Shown: in pieces, positions 11,194 to 20,582 of the stretch
How positions within the stretch are numbered: position 1 is the first letter of the stretch
How the letters are laid out: each line of letters begins with the position of its first letter
Source: Nitrosomonas sp. Nm33
Lineage (GTDB): Bacteria > Pseudomonadota > Gammaproteobacteria > Burkholderiales > Nitrosomonadaceae
DNA: 37,626 nt
Direction of reading: 5' to 3'
Assembly: GCF_900107265.1 (NCBI RefSeq)
Contig: NZ_FNPJ01000028.1
Coordinates: 1-37,626 of the forward strand
Program-made: the position numbers and the translations under genes
Notes under the pieces: generated by a model
The model's database searches: none
What the model was told of the DNA's origin: nothing
Seen by the model: only the letters and a program-made list of their open reading frames with translations

Positions 11194-12394
11194 CCAGACG
11201 CAAAGGATTTTTAATATCCTCACGCTTAATCAAATTTCAACAGTTGGATTGAAGCGTTTTCCCTCAGATTGCTACCATATCGGTAGTGATTTAACTAACC
11301 CTGAAGCCATTTTGGTACGTTCGCACAATATGCTGAATATGGACATACCCAAAAGCGTTATCGCAATTGGGCGAGCGGGTGCTGGCACAAATAATATTCC
11401 TGTTAACGAAATGAATCATCGGGGTGTTCCAGTATTTAATACACCAGGTGCCAATGCTAATGCTGTCAAAGAATTGGTATTAGCCGGCATGTTAATAGCA
11501 GCACGCAATCTTATTCCTGCATTTCGCTTTGTGGAAAGTTTGCAAGGTAATGATCAAGTCTTGCACAAGCAGGTTGAAGATCACAAAAAAAAATTCTTGG
11601 GAGTGGAATTGCCCAAGCGGACACTTGGCATCATTGGTTTGGGCAAAATTGGACGACTCGTTGCTGATGCTGCCATTAAGCTTGGCATGAGAGTATTGGG
11701 ATATGATCCGAAAATTACTGTTGATTCTGCCTGGAGTCTCTCTTCAGAGGTACAAAAAGCCCACAGTATCGAAGATCTGTTACGCCACAGTGATTTCGTT
11801 TCGTTGCACGTGCCTCTGATGGATTCTACTTATCATCTCATCAACGATGAGCTTATCCACTATCTAAAGCGAGATACAATACTTCTTAATTTCTCCCGTG
11901 ATGCTATTGTTAACGAAGATGCAGTTCTTGCTGGAATCAAGAATAATAAGATTAAATACTATGTATGTGATTTTCCAAGTCAAAAATTACAGCATCAGGA
12001 AGCAGTCATTACGCTACCTCACCTGGGAGCATCCACTCAGGAAGCAGAAGAAAATTGCGCAATAATGGTTGTTAATCAATTGATGGATTATCTACAACAC
12101 GGCAATATTATTAATACGGTTAATTTTCCGGATGTAGTGATGGAACGAGGATCACCCTATCGGGTTGCAGTTGCCAACGCCAATGTTCCCAATCTTTTAG
12201 GTCAAATATCAACTTGCATGGCTAAAGCGGAACTGAATATACATAATATGACCAATAAGTCGCGTGGTGAAATGGCCTATACCCTGGTAGATACAGACAG
12301 CCCAGTACCAGAAAATGTGATTGACGATCTTTCTGGAATTACCGGTGTCTTACTGGTACGCTATTTGCCCATTCCGGCAAAAAATTCAGACTAA
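11186..12394 (+). CDS. serA: D-3-phosphoglycerate dehydrogenase, ACT-domain type
   Basis: The likely reaction is NAD-dependent oxidation of 3-phosphoglycerate, the first step of serine synthesis. I chose ATG at 11186 (402 residues): GAGAAG lies just upstream and it overlaps the serC stop. A TTG at 11174 is an alternative. The domain order is substrate domain with RAGAGTNNIP, Rossmann domain with GIIGLGKIGR (about 153-162), catalytic Arg in NFSRDAIV (about 238), His279 in LPHLGAST, and a C-terminal ACT domain from about residue 325. It resembles the compact type with a short loop before the catalytic histidine. Where relatives carry an acid in DFPNE, this protein reads DFPSQ (Gln266). The assignment is supported by its fusion-tight position after serC. 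Confidence 0.9.
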   Translation: MADQTQRIFNILTLNQISTVGLKRFPSDCYHIGSDLTNPEAILVRSHNMLNMDIPKSVIAIGRAGAGTNNIPVNEMNHRGVPVFNTPGANANAVKELVLAGMLIAARNLIPAFRFVESLQGNDQVLHKQVEDHKKKFLGVELPKRTLGIIGLGKIGRLVADAAIKLGMRVLGYDPKITVDSAWSLSSEVQKAHSIEDLLRHSDFVSLHVPLMDSTYHLINDELIHYLKRDTILLNFSRDAIVNEDAVLAGIKNNKIKYYVCDFPSQKLQHQEAVITLPHLGASTQEAEENCAIMVVNQLMDYLQHGNIINTVNFPDVVMERGSPYRVAVANANVPNLLGQISTCMAKAELNIHNMTNKSRGEMAYTLVDTDSPVPENVIDDLSGITGVLLVRYLPIPAKNSD

Positions 12395-12406
12395 TATTGA
12401 TTTCCC

Positions 12407-13474
12407 ATGACTGAACAACTCAAACAGTTGCGAGATAAAATCGATTCGATTGATAGCGAATTACTCAAACTCATCAATGCGCGTGCTGAATTAGCACAAC
12501 AGATCGGCCATCAGAAAAATGGTGTAACCTACCGTCCTGAACGCGAATCTCAGGTATTAGCACGCCTACAGCAATTAAATCCTGGGCCACTCACCAATGA
12601 GCGTATCATACAATTGTTCACGGAAATCATATCGGCCTGCCGCGCGATGGAAGAACCCTTGACTGTTGCTTATCTTGGCCCTCAAGGAACCTTTTCTGAA
12701 GAAGCTGTAACTAAGCATTTTGGCAGCACGGTGGCAACTCTGGCCTGCAATTCGATTGATGATGTCTTTCGCAAAGTAGAATTAGGTACTGCTAGTTATG
12801 GTGTTGTCCCTGTGGAAAACTCTACAGAAGGTGCTGTCGGACGGACTATGGATTTGCTGTTACAAACCTCACTCACTGTATGTGGTGAAATAGAATTGCC
12901 AGTCCATCAGTGTTTGATGGCACAACAGACAGATCTAACAGCTATTCAAAAAATTTACTCCCACCCACAATCATTTGCGCAATGCCTTGGGTGGGTGAAC
13001 AAACATTTACCCAATTTACAAGCCATAGCACGCATTGATACCGCAAGCAATGCTGATGCAGCTCGAATGGCTGCAACAGACAAAAGCGCTGCTGCTATTG
13101 CAGGAAAAAAAGCTGCTGACGTGTTTGGTCTTACGATCTGCGCCAAGAATATTGAAGATGATCCGAACAATACCACCCGATTTCTAGTTATTGGCACACA
13201 GCAAGTTTCTGCCTCCGGCAAGGATAAAACCTCAATTGTCACATCGACAAGTAACCGTCCTGGCGCCATCCATGAACTATTAGCCCCTTTTGCCCGCTAT
13301 CAAGTCAGTATGAGTCGGCTAGAGTCCCGGCCTTCTCGTAGAGGGCTCTGGGAATATGTATTTTTTATCGATATAGAAGGCCATCAAGAAAATGAGAACG
13401 TTGCAAAAGCGCTTGAAGAAATTCGAGACAAAGCAACTTTCCTTAAAATACTTGGCTCATATCCAGTCGCGTAA
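12407..13474 (+). CDS. pheA: Bifunctional chorismate mutase / prephenate dehydratase (P-protein)
   Basis: The protein turns chorismate into prephenate and then phenylpyruvate, the committed route to phenylalanine. In 355 residues it has an AroQ-type mutase domain (about 1-85, LKQLRDKIDSIDSELLKLIN, then Arg and Lys of the helical bundle). The dehydratase domain starts at VAYLGPQGTFSEEA (about 87-100), with ENSTEGAVGRT and the TTRFLVIG motif near 260. The C-terminal ACT domain with GAIHELL and ESRPSR is where phenylalanine inhibition acts in the family. The gene starts 12 bp after serA. Length and order match the P-protein. Confidence 0.97.
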   Translation: MTEQLKQLRDKIDSIDSELLKLINARAELAQQIGHQKNGVTYRPERESQVLARLQQLNPGPLTNERIIQLFTEIISACRAMEEPLTVAYLGPQGTFSEEAVTKHFGSTVATLACNSIDDVFRKVELGTASYGVVPVENSTEGAVGRTMDLLLQTSLTVCGEIELPVHQCLMAQQTDLTAIQKIYSHPQSFAQCLGWVNKHLPNLQAIARIDTASNADAARMAATDKSAAAIAGKKAADVFGLTICAKNIEDDPNNTTRFLVIGTQQVSASGKDKTSIVTSTSNRPGAIHELLAPFARYQVSMSRLESRPSRRGLWEYVFFIDIEGHQENENVAKALEEIRDKATFLKILGSYPVA

Positions 13475-13547
13475 TAATTTGCGCCTATTCCTGATCTTGG
13501 TAATTTTTTAATTCAATATTATTTTCCAGTTTTAGTATTCAAATCTT

Positions 13548-14666
13548 ATGAAACTTTGTGAACTTGCACCAGAATGTATCCGAGCTATACACCCTTATCA
13601 GCCAGGCAAACCCATTTCAGACTTGGTACGAGAGCTCGGCCTGGAAAAATACGGTGTTATCAAACTTGCATCCAATGAGAATCCACTCGGAACAAGCCCA
13701 TTGGCTATGGAAGCAATGATTAACGCACTCCAAGAAATTGCTCGATATCCTGATGGAAGTGGTTTTGAACTGAAAAATGCCTTATCAAAACACTATGGCG
13801 TAAATGTCGATCAAATTGTACTGGGGAATGGTTCGAATGATGTGTTGGAACTCGCTGCTCGTATCTTCCTGAAACCAGGTGCTTCAGCTGTTTATTCACA
13901 ACATGCTTTTGCAATTTATCCACTACTGGCGCAGGCATTAGGAGCGCATGGTATTACCGTTCCTGCCCGACTTTATGGCCACGATCTGGTTGCCATGCTC
14001 AATGCCATCACACCAGAAACACGAATTGTCTTTATCGCTAACCCCAATAATCCCACAGGCACACTCTGCGATGCTGATGACTTATTACGTTTTCTTGAGC
14101 GGGTTTCACCGGACGTCTTGGTTATTTTGGATGAAGCCTACGATGAATATCTACCTGAAGCTAATAAAGCCAATAGTATTTCGTGGTTGAGAAAATTTCC
14201 AAATCTGTTAATTACACGCACCTTTTCAAAAGCATACGGCCTAGCAGGCATTCGGGTAGGATTTGCGCTGACCAACCCTGATTTGGCAGACTTGATGAAC
14301 CGTATCCGCCAACCGTTCAATGTCAATAGTATTGGATTAGTGGGTGCGCTCGCTGCGTTACAAGATATCGAATTTGTCAAACGCTCCTATGCGCTCAATC
14401 GAGCGGGCATGCTGCAAGTAACCAATGGGCTGCGCCAATTGGGGGTGGAATATATTCCCTCTTACGGGAATTTCATCAGCTTCCGCGTGAGAGGTGATGC
14501 TACTAATGCAATTAAGGTTTACCAAAGCCTACTTGAGCAAGGCGTTATCGTACGGCCACTGGGTGTTTACGAAATGCCCCATCATTTAAGGGTTACCATC
14601 GGATTGGAATCTGAGAACCAGAAATTCCTGTATGATTTGGAACAAGTATTGAAAACCTCCCTTTGA
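13548..14666 (+). CDS. hisC: Histidinol-phosphate aminotransferase family, probably an aromatic aminotransferase here
   Basis: This is a class I/II PLP-dependent aminotransferase of the HisC family. The 372-residue protein has the substrate-side ASNENPLG (about 41-48), the cofactor-binding ANPNNPTG (about 164-171), DEAYDEY (about 195-201) and Schiff-base Lys228 in [12 protein letters not shown]. Position matters: it lies between pheA and tyrA, 73 and 54 bp away, and not with other histidine genes. In proteobacterial supraoperons of this layout the gene is usually a second HisC copy thought to transaminate phenylpyruvate, hydroxyphenylpyruvate or prephenate. That role is inferred from context; sequence alone does not exclude histidinol phosphate. 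The ribosome-binding site is weak. Confidence 0.93.
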   Translation: MKLCELAPECIRAIHPYQPGKPISDLVRELGLEKYGVIKLASNENPLGTSPLAMEAMINALQEIARYPDGSGFELKNALSKHYGVNVDQIVLGNGSNDVLELAARIFLKPGASAVYSQHAFAIYPLLAQALGAHGITVPARLYGHDLVAMLNAITPETRIVFIANPNNPTGTLCDADDLLRFLERVSPDVLVILDEAYDEYLPEANKANSISWLRKFPNLLITRTFSKAYGLAGIRVGFALTNPDLADLMNRIRQPFNVNSIGLVGALAALQDIEFVKRSYALNRAGMLQVTNGLRQLGVEYIPSYGNFISFRVRGDATNAIKVYQSLLEQGVIVRPLGVYEMPHHLRVTIGLESENQKFLYDLEQVLKTSL

Positions 14667-14720
14667 AGATCAATGTCCAGAATCATGATAACCCTATAAT
14701 CCATCTAAAAGTACGCAAAC

Positions 14721-15602
14721 ATGACTTCTCCCCTACTGCACAAGCTAGTTGTCATCGGCGTCGGTCTGATTGGAGGTTCCTTTGCATTGGCATTGCGTCA
14801 TGCTGGAATGGTCAAGCATATCGTTGGCATCGGACGTAGCAGAAAAAATATGCAGCGTGCTCTTGAGCTGGACATCATTGATGAAGTAGCGGATAGCTTG
14901 GCATCTGCACTAAAAGACGCGGATTTTGTCCTGCTTGCCATGCCCGTAGGTCAAACCAGCAACATCATGGCACAGATCGCTCCCTTTCTCGAGCCTGGAA
15001 CGATTGTCTCTGATGTTGGAAGTACCAAACAAGATGTAATATTCGCTGCACGTACTCATCTTGCCCGGCATCTCACTCACTTCGTTCCCTGTCATCCTAT
15101 TGCCGGAACTGAATTCAGTGGTGCTGAAGCTGCCAGTACCCATTTGTTTCGCGACAAACATCTGATCATCACTCCCTTGGCAGAAAATAATGATCAGGCA
15201 ATCAACCTAGTCTCAACACTCTGGCAGCATTGTGGTGCAAAAATCTCTTGCATGACGGCTGATCAGCACGACCGGATACTCGCCATCATCAGCCACCTGC
15301 CTCACATTCTAGCGTTTACGCTCATGAATCACGTTCGAACCAACATTGAAGACAAACCTGAAGAGGTATTGCGCTTTGCGGGCAGCAGTTTTCGTGATTG
15401 CACTCGCATTGCAAGCAGCTCGCCGGAAATGTGGCGCGACATCTGTCTTGCTAACCAGGAAATGTTACTTAAACAAATTGATATCTATCAGAATGAGCTA
15501 ACCAGCCTGCGCACTATTCTAGCAAACAACGATGGGGAAGCACTCGAAAGGGCATTTGCGAATGCTCGCGAAACACGGCAACAATGGCTAAAAAACTATT
15601 AG
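14721..15602 (+). CDS. tyrA: Prephenate/arogenate dehydrogenase
   Basis: TyrA oxidatively decarboxylates prephenate (or arogenate) toward tyrosine using NAD(P). The 293-residue monofunctional protein has the dinucleotide-binding loop GVGLIGGS (about 13-20), the conserved VGSTK segment, and HPIAGTEFSG around the catalytic histidine. The helical C-terminal dimerisation domain follows with SHLPHILAF. There is no chorismate mutase or ACT fusion. It ends the aromatic cluster: the usual next genes aroA and cmk of betaproteobacterial supraoperons are absent, and a peptidase gene follows instead after 149 bp. Which of prephenate or arogenate is preferred cannot be told. Confidence 0.95.
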   Translation: MTSPLLHKLVVIGVGLIGGSFALALRHAGMVKHIVGIGRSRKNMQRALELDIIDEVADSLASALKDADFVLLAMPVGQTSNIMAQIAPFLEPGTIVSDVGSTKQDVIFAARTHLARHLTHFVPCHPIAGTEFSGAEAASTHLFRDKHLIITPLAENNDQAINLVSTLWQHCGAKISCMTADQHDRILAIISHLPHILAFTLMNHVRTNIEDKPEEVLRFAGSSFRDCTRIASSSPEMWRDICLANQEMLLKQIDIYQNELTSLRTILANNDGEALERAFANARETRQQWLKNY

Positions 15603-15693
15603 ATTCCCAAGCAACCGCGCTATGGAACCACTTCTCTGCAGGTTTATTCTGTAAATATGGAAAAAGAAGCAAGTAGCTTGATCGAACTTCCTA

Positions 15694-15722
15694 TTGAAAG
15701 AGTAGTCTTTTTATTGTTTATT
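15694..15722 (+). promoter_or_regulatory. Candidate promoter of the M16 peptidase gene
   Basis: TTGAAA (15694-15699), a 17-bp spacer and TTTATT (15717-15722) lie 30 bp before the peptidase ATG. The -35 is 5/6 and the -10 is 4/6. It sits in the only sizeable gap downstream of tyrA, so it is a reasonable independent promoter, but the -10 match is modest. Confidence 0.35.
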
Positions 15723-15751
15723 AATCTTAATTTAAGAATAAAAAAGCAACT

Positions 15752-18499
15752 ATGTATCGACATCTGATTACGTTTATCACCTTTGTCATATCTCTTATAT
15801 TATTTAAGGAAGCCAACGCTCAGCAACCCAATGCGAAAGTGCCTGCTGGTTTAACTAAAATGACGACAGTTGAAGGTATCTCGGAATATCAACTTACCAA
15901 TGGATTACGCATCCTGCTTGCTCCGGATAACTCACTCGACTCGATTACGGTCAATGTCGTTTATCTTGTTGGTTCACGTGATGAAGGCTACGGCGAATCA
16001 GGCATGGCGCATCTGCTCGAACACCTTTTATTCAAAGGAACGGAGCAATTTTCCGACATCAAAAATGAATTTACCAAACGCGGTGCCCGTTGGAACGGTA
16101 CCACTTCCTATGATCGCACCAATTATTTTGAAACTTTTACCGCCAGCGCGGATAATCTTGACTGGGCACTTCGCTTAGAAGCTGATCGCATGGTCAATTC
16201 ACGCGTTGCAAAATCAGATCTCGATAGCGAAATGACCGTGGTACGCAACGAATTCGAAGCCGGTGAAAACAGTCCCTTCAGCGTGCTAGCTGACCGCATG
16301 ACTTCGGCAGCTTATTCCTGGCACAATTATGGCCGTTCCATCATTGGTTCACGCTCAGATATCGAAAATGTACCAATTGAGCGATTGCAGGCTTTCTATC
16401 GTCATTATTACCAGCCAGATAATGCTGTGCTTGTCGTTGCAGGAAAATTCGAGGAGGCTGAAGCATTAAAAATGGTGGCGCGTCATTTTGGTCCTCTTCC
16501 ACGCCCGACGCGCAAACTGCAAAAAACCTATACAGCCGAACCAACGCAAGACGGTGAACGCATGGTTAAGCTGCGGCGTGTGGGTGATACCCAGATTGCC
16601 GCCACACTTTATCATATTCCTTCTGGCGCACATCCTGAGTATGCTGCGATTGATCTACTGGTCACCATCCTTAGAGAAGTTCCTGGCGGCAGATTGCACA
16701 AAGCACTAGTAGAGTCTAAACATGCAACCTCCATTCTGGGTTTTGAACGACAGTTGCGGGAAGCAGGGTATGCTTTTTTCGGCGCAAATCTACGACCCGA
16801 CATGTCACTGGATACTGCGCGCGATGACCTGATCAATACCATCGAATCGCTCGCTGCTCACCCGATTACTGCCGAAGAGCTTGAGCGCGCTCGTACTCGC
16901 CTGCTAAATGAAATTGAACAACTACTTGCCGATACACGCAAGTTCTCCATCACGCTCACTGAATACATTGCCATGGGTGATTGGCGATTACTGTTCCTGC
17001 ATCGCGATCGCATCAAACAAGTAACACTCGATGAGGTACAGCATGCCGCTAATAATTATTTCAAACCAAGCAATCGGACATTGGGTTTATTTATCCCTAC
17101 TTCGACACTTGATCGTGCCGAGATACCAGCAGTCCCAGATGTAGCCCTCATGCTTGAAGGATATCGTGGTGATCCCAGCGTAAGCGCTGGAGAAGCCTTT
17201 GATCCCACACCCACGAATATTGAAGCAAGAATTGTTCGTGCTACCTTACCTGGAGGCATGAAGCTTGCCATGTTACCCAAGAAAACCCGTGGTGGTACAG
17301 TCGTGGCATCACTTTTACTGCATTGGGGTGATGAGGAAAGCACACAAAACCGGGCTACAGCATGTGATATAACAAGCGCCATGCTGATGCGCGGTACGAA
17401 ACACCATACTCGTCAAACGCTACGTGACACATTCGACAGACTCAAAGCACAGGTCGACGTTAATAATGAAGGCGTTTCCATTGAAACAGTACGCGCCAAT
17501 CTCCCCGATACACTCAGACTGGTTGCTGAAGTATTGCGCGAACCAACTTTTCCTGAAAAAGAGTTTGAACAGCTAAAACTCGCAATGCTGTCATCCATCG
17601 AAAGCAAGCGAAGTGAACCTGGCGCCCAGGCAAGCTTGCTCATGGAGCGTCATCTTGCTCCTTACCCTGCCTCGCACTGGCATTACACACCTACACTAGA
17701 AGAACGTATTGAGCGCATCAATGGGCTGACCCTTGCCGAAGTAAAGCAATGCCATAGTGAGCTATTTGGTGCTTCGGACAGTGAATTTTCTATCATAGGT
17801 GATTTTGAGCCGGAAGAAATTCTCCAGCTCACACGACAGCTTTTTGGTGACTGGAAAAGTCCACGTCCCTACCAACGTATTCCTGTGCCCTATCAAGACA
17901 TCACCCCCATCAATCATGACCTTGAAACACCAGATAAAGCCAATGCCGTATTTCAAGCTGGTATGAACCTAAGGTTGCGTGATGATCATCCTGATTATCC
18001 TGCTCTGATTGTAGGCAATTATCTTCTTGGTGGCTCGGCCGACTCAAGATTATGGCGCCGCATCCGCGAACAGGAGGGCTTGTCCTACAATGTCGCATCG
18101 ACTCTCTCAGCCAGTACTTTTGATGAACAAGGTGAATTCAATATATATGCCATCTATGCGCCGGAAAACCGTGCACGTGTCGAGTCGGCCGTGAAGGAAG
18201 AACTGGAGCGCGTAATGAAAGAAGGTTTCACTACAGAAGAAGTTGAAACAGCCAAGGCTGGTTATCTCCAAGCACGGCGCATCGCCCGTGGACAAGATAA
18301 AGCACTTGCTGAACGTCTGGCTAATTACCTGACACGCAAGCGCACCATGCAATGGGATATCGAGTTTGAAACCAGAATTGCAGCGCTCACTCCAGAATCG
18401 ATTCTCGCTGCATTGCGCAAGCATCTCGATTTCAACAAGCTGACGATTATAAAAGCTGGCGACTTTTCCAAAGTCACCACTGCTACTGCTTCACAATAA
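15752..18499 (+). CDS. Secreted M16 zinc metallopeptidase, two-domain form
   Basis: This is a pitrilysin/insulinase-type peptidase, expected to cut short exported peptides in the periplasm. The 915-residue protein starts with a signal peptide (about 1-24, ending ANA). The first catalytic M16 domain has the inverted zinc motif HLLEH (87-91) and the distal glutamate in NEFEAGEN (near 167). The second half repeats the fold (from about residue 500) without a zinc motif and contains the RRIREQEGLSYNV stretch typical of the inactive partner domain. Many bacteria encode the two halves as adjacent genes; here they are one chain. It follows tyrA by 149 bp and has its own candidate promoter, so functional linkage with the aromatic genes is not implied. 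Confidence 0.93.
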   Translation: MYRHLITFITFVISLILFKEANAQQPNAKVPAGLTKMTTVEGISEYQLTNGLRILLAPDNSLDSITVNVVYLVGSRDEGYGESGMAHLLEHLLFKGTEQFSDIKNEFTKRGARWNGTTSYDRTNYFETFTASADNLDWALRLEADRMVNSRVAKSDLDSEMTVVRNEFEAGENSPFSVLADRMTSAAYSWHNYGRSIIGSRSDIENVPIERLQAFYRHYYQPDNAVLVVAGKFEEAEALKMVARHFGPLPRPTRKLQKTYTAEPTQDGERMVKLRRVGDTQIAATLYHIPSGAHPEYAAIDLLVTILREVPGGRLHKALVESKHATSILGFERQLREAGYAFFGANLRPDMSLDTARDDLINTIESLAAHPITAEELERARTRLLNEIEQLLADTRKFSITLTEYIAMGDWRLLFLHRDRIKQVTLDEVQHAANNYFKPSNRTLGLFIPTSTLDRAEIPAVPDVALMLEGYRGDPSVSAGEAFDPTPTNIEARIVRATLPGGMKLAMLPKKTRGGTVVASLLLHWGDEESTQNRATACDITSAMLMRGTKHHTRQTLRDTFDRLKAQVDVNNEGVSIETVRANLPDTLRLVAEVLREPTFPEKEFEQLKLAMLSSIESKRSEPGAQASLLMERHLAPYPASHWHYTPTLEERIERINGLTLAEVKQCHSELFGASDSEFSIIGDFEPEEILQLTRQLFGDWKSPRPYQRIPVPYQDITPINHDLETPDKANAVFQAGMNLRLRDDHPDYPALIVGNYLLGGSADSRLWRRIREQEGLSYNVASTLSASTFDEQGEFNIYAIYAPENRARVESAVKEELERVMKEGFTTEEVETAKAGYLQARRIARGQDKALAERLANYLTRKRTMQWDIEFETRIAALTPESILAALRKHLDFNKLTIIKAGDFSKVTTATASQ

Positions 18500-18546
18500 C
18501 TTAAAGCGATCTCAATAATCGCTATGGAGTGATGATAAGTAACAAC

Positions 18547-18587
18547 GCTCGGAGCCCTGGAAATACACTGCGCTCCGAGCTCCGAGC
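18547..18587. repeat. Inverted repeat with two overlapping right arms
   Basis: GCTCGGAGC (18547-18555) can pair with either of two overlapping copies of GCTCCGAGC (18572-18580 and 18579-18587). It lies between the convergent peptidase and VOC genes, so a bidirectional transcription end is the likely role. No U-run follows on the plus strand; the minus side continues GTTGTTACTTATC, which is moderately U-rich. Confidence 0.5.
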
Positions 18588-18682
18588 ATAGAGAAGTGCA
18601 ATACATTCCTTAATATCTCTGTTAAAAGAATCTGGCAAAACAAGCAAGAGGTTGGGTGTGCCTTGCACCGTATTCACTTCGC

Positions 18683-19096
18683 TTACTTATTGAGACCTTC
18701 CCTCGCAATCCCCATCTTGGGCTCAGGCTCACTCGCTGCAAAATCGAGTTCTACTTTCGCGCCATCTGGATCGTGACAAAAAAGCTGCCACGTTTGTTGA
18801 CCTATGAGTCGATGGAGCTTGAACGCAATACCGTGCAGGTTGAGTTTATCCACAACTGACTGGAGATTGGATGCAGTAAACGCCATGTGATCAATGACGC
18901 CCTGCGCATCTGCTGGTAAAGGTCTGCCTGCAATGATATGTAGAATGGCTTGGTCGCCGGAATAAAGCCAAGCACCTGGAAAAGAAAAAGGTGGGCGATA
19001 TCCTTCCGTTAATCCAAGCACGTCAATATAAAAAGCCTTGCACTTGTCCAGATCGCTGGTCAGCACTGTAAAATGGTTCATACCCTTGATTGCCAT
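18683..19096 (-). CDS. VOC-fold protein (glyoxalase/dioxygenase superfamily)
   Basis: The 137-residue protein is a single vicinal-oxygen-chelate domain. MNHFTVLTSDLDKCKAFYIDVLGL is the first beta-alpha-beta unit, with His8 as the first metal ligand; His70 in GVIDHMAF is the second and Glu116 in KVELDF the third. CHDPDGAKVE is the usual second-module hairpin. The substrate is unknown: members include glyoxalase I, fosfomycin and bleomycin resistance proteins and extradiol dioxygenases. The ATG at 19096 has GGGAAA upstream; Met6 is a possible alternative start. It stands alone, facing the peptidase gene. Confidence 0.88.
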   Translation of the reverse strand: MAIKGMNHFTVLTSDLDKCKAFYIDVLGLTEGYRPPFSFPGAWLYSGDQAILHIIAGRPLPADAQGVIDHMAFTASNLQSVVDKLNLHGIAFKLHRLIGQQTWQLFCHDPDGAKVELDFAASEPEPKMGIAREGLNK

Positions 19097-19535
19097 TTTG
19101 ATTTCCCAGAATTTGTCATTTTTTTATAGTCTAAGTGACGCAACATTTCAACCCGGATATTTTGCCAGGACGCGGGATGATGATGAAGAGATTTGCGAGC
19201 GGATTTACGTATCCCGCGCCAAGCCGATATCCACGAATATTGGTGCGGAGTGGGGGCGGAGAAATGCTGCAAATCTCCCGCCAGCATCCGCGAAAGCCAA
19301 CGGTACAAATTGGATTTCCGTAAATCTGTCCAGAAACACTTGTTCATCAATTTTTGCATTGTAGTAAAAGCCGACTTGGTGAAATATTCGGGTTAAGCAC
19401 ATTTTTCTCAAGGCAAATTAAAAATCATGCGACCTTACCAATTGACTGATGAATCATTTAATCTTAACCAAGACAAAAGACAATGGGTAATTTCATAGCC
19501 ATATTGAATATATGGCAAGAAAGCCCTGCGGTGTT

Positions 19536-19595
19536 AAAAACAGGCTCAAAATGCTCATTTATCAGATATAAACCCCGCTTTTTTCGCCTGTTTTT
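19536..19595. repeat. Long-loop inverted repeat
   Basis: AAAAACAGGC (19536-19545) and GCCTGTTTTT (19586-19595) are perfect reverse complements separated by 40 nt. On the plus strand the right arm itself ends in a T-run, giving it some terminator character, though the loop is long for an intrinsic terminator. Confidence 0.5.
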
Positions 19596-19681
19596 GCCTA
19601 TCATCGACTGCCTCGAATACGTTTTTCAACGGCCTGTTAATGTCGAGGTAGTTACCAGACACTACACCCCGCTTCGAGGTT

Positions 19682-19710
19682 GAAGGTACTGATCTTTTAT
19701 CAGTACCTTC
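19682..19710. terminator. Perfect 12-bp hairpin downstream of the CBS-domain gene
   Basis: GAAGGTACTGAT (19682-19693) and ATCAGTACCTTC (19699-19710) form a perfect 12-bp stem with a 5-nt loop. It lies 33 bp downstream of the CBS gene on the minus strand and probably ends or protects that transcript. No U-run follows in that direction, so intrinsic termination is not proven. Confidence 0.5.
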
Positions 19711-19743
19711 CGGTCTTTGTAATCAAGCTGAGCTATGCTGTTG

Positions 19744-20328
19744 TCAATGAATCAAGGTCGCTTCAATCGCTGCAAAAGTTTTGGCAACTCCTGGAAGTGG
19801 AATGGCAATGCCTAACTGCTTTTCGATTTGGGTCAGTGAAAAAATCCCGCATATCGTTGGGGCACCATCAATATCTCCCTCCATAACCAGGGTATGCTGG
19901 CGCCCTGCATCACACAAACTAGCAATCACATCCCCAACTTTTGCACGCAGCACTTCCTTGAAGGGAATCACTTCTAAGCAATCGAGTGGTGTCATGATAT
20001 CCGAGACTAGAATCTCACTACGTTTCATGCGGTATTCCTGAATGAAGCGCAAGGGTTTCTCACCAAGAATATCGGAAGCGGTAATCACCCCCTGCAGAAG
20101 ATGATCATCATTTAATACAAACAACGAGCGCACCCCTCGTTGCATCATATATTCATTGGCTGACTCCATAGTTGCATGTGGGTCGATCTCAGCAACATGA
20201 CTATGCCGCAAATCAGTCATAATTTCGAGCGCAGGCGATTCCATTGTCACAAATTTTGGCGGAGTTGGGTGGGCAATCCGAACAGCACCTGTTAAGTGTT
20301 GTGCAGGAAGTACATGGTATTCAGTCAT
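19744..20328 (-). CDS. CBS-pair domain protein
   Basis: The protein has two CBS domains and little else. The first spans about residues 45-100 (VAEIDPHATMESANEYMMQRGVRS begins it) and the second about 110-185 (begins VSDIMTPLDCLEVIPF). CBS pairs bind adenosine nucleotides and usually regulate a partner. I chose the ATG at 20328 (194 residues, MTEYHVLPAQH) because GGAGG lies 8 nt upstream; an in-frame ATG at 20343 has no ribosome-binding site. There is no attached enzyme or transporter domain and no obvious partner next door. An N-terminal extension of about 40 residues before the first CBS is not assigned. Confidence 0.88.
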   Translation of the reverse strand: MTEYHVLPAQHLTGAVRIAHPTPPKFVTMESPALEIMTDLRHSHVAEIDPHATMESANEYMMQRGVRSLFVLNDDHLLQGVITASDILGEKPLRFIQEYRMKRSEILVSDIMTPLDCLEVIPFKEVLRAKVGDVIASLCDAGRQHTLVMEGDIDGAPTICGIFSLTQIEKQLGIAIPLPGVAKTFAAIEATLIH

Positions 20329-20582
20329 GATAACATCCTCCATGGTTAGTGGATAAGTACGTGAAAGTGAGAAGGATTAAAGCAAGCTTCAGACTATCTT
20401 ATTTAACTTTACGCTTATCAAAATAGAGGGTCAATACTGCATATTGCGTCGTATTACAAAATATTGTGTATGTTACATCCACCCAAGCTCAGAAACATGC
20501 CAAACGCGCACTAGCTGCTTTACTTTGCTCAAGCCTATCAACGATTCAATCAAATCAAACAGCTTCAAAACTGTTTATGGGT

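Larger units (their letters stand above)
19097..19743. other. Non-coding stretch with inverted repeats, possibly mobile-element residue
   Basis: No family was recognised in any frame of this 647-bp stretch; the open frames overlap each other on both strands and have no plausible starts. It contains two clear inverted repeats, listed separately (19536-19595 and 19682-19710). The general look of the 19530-19710 part recalls the non-coding ends of insertion sequences, but that is an impression and not a match I can verify. Confidence 0.35.

Noticed and set aside
19078..19411. Overlapping open frames of 60-110 codons on both strands upstream of the VOC gene
   Set aside because: Several frames are open at once, none has a ribosome-binding site or any family resemblance, and they overlap each other.
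19483..19683. A 66-codon plus-strand frame
   Set aside because: It spans a long inverted repeat, has no ribosome-binding site and resembles no protein I know.
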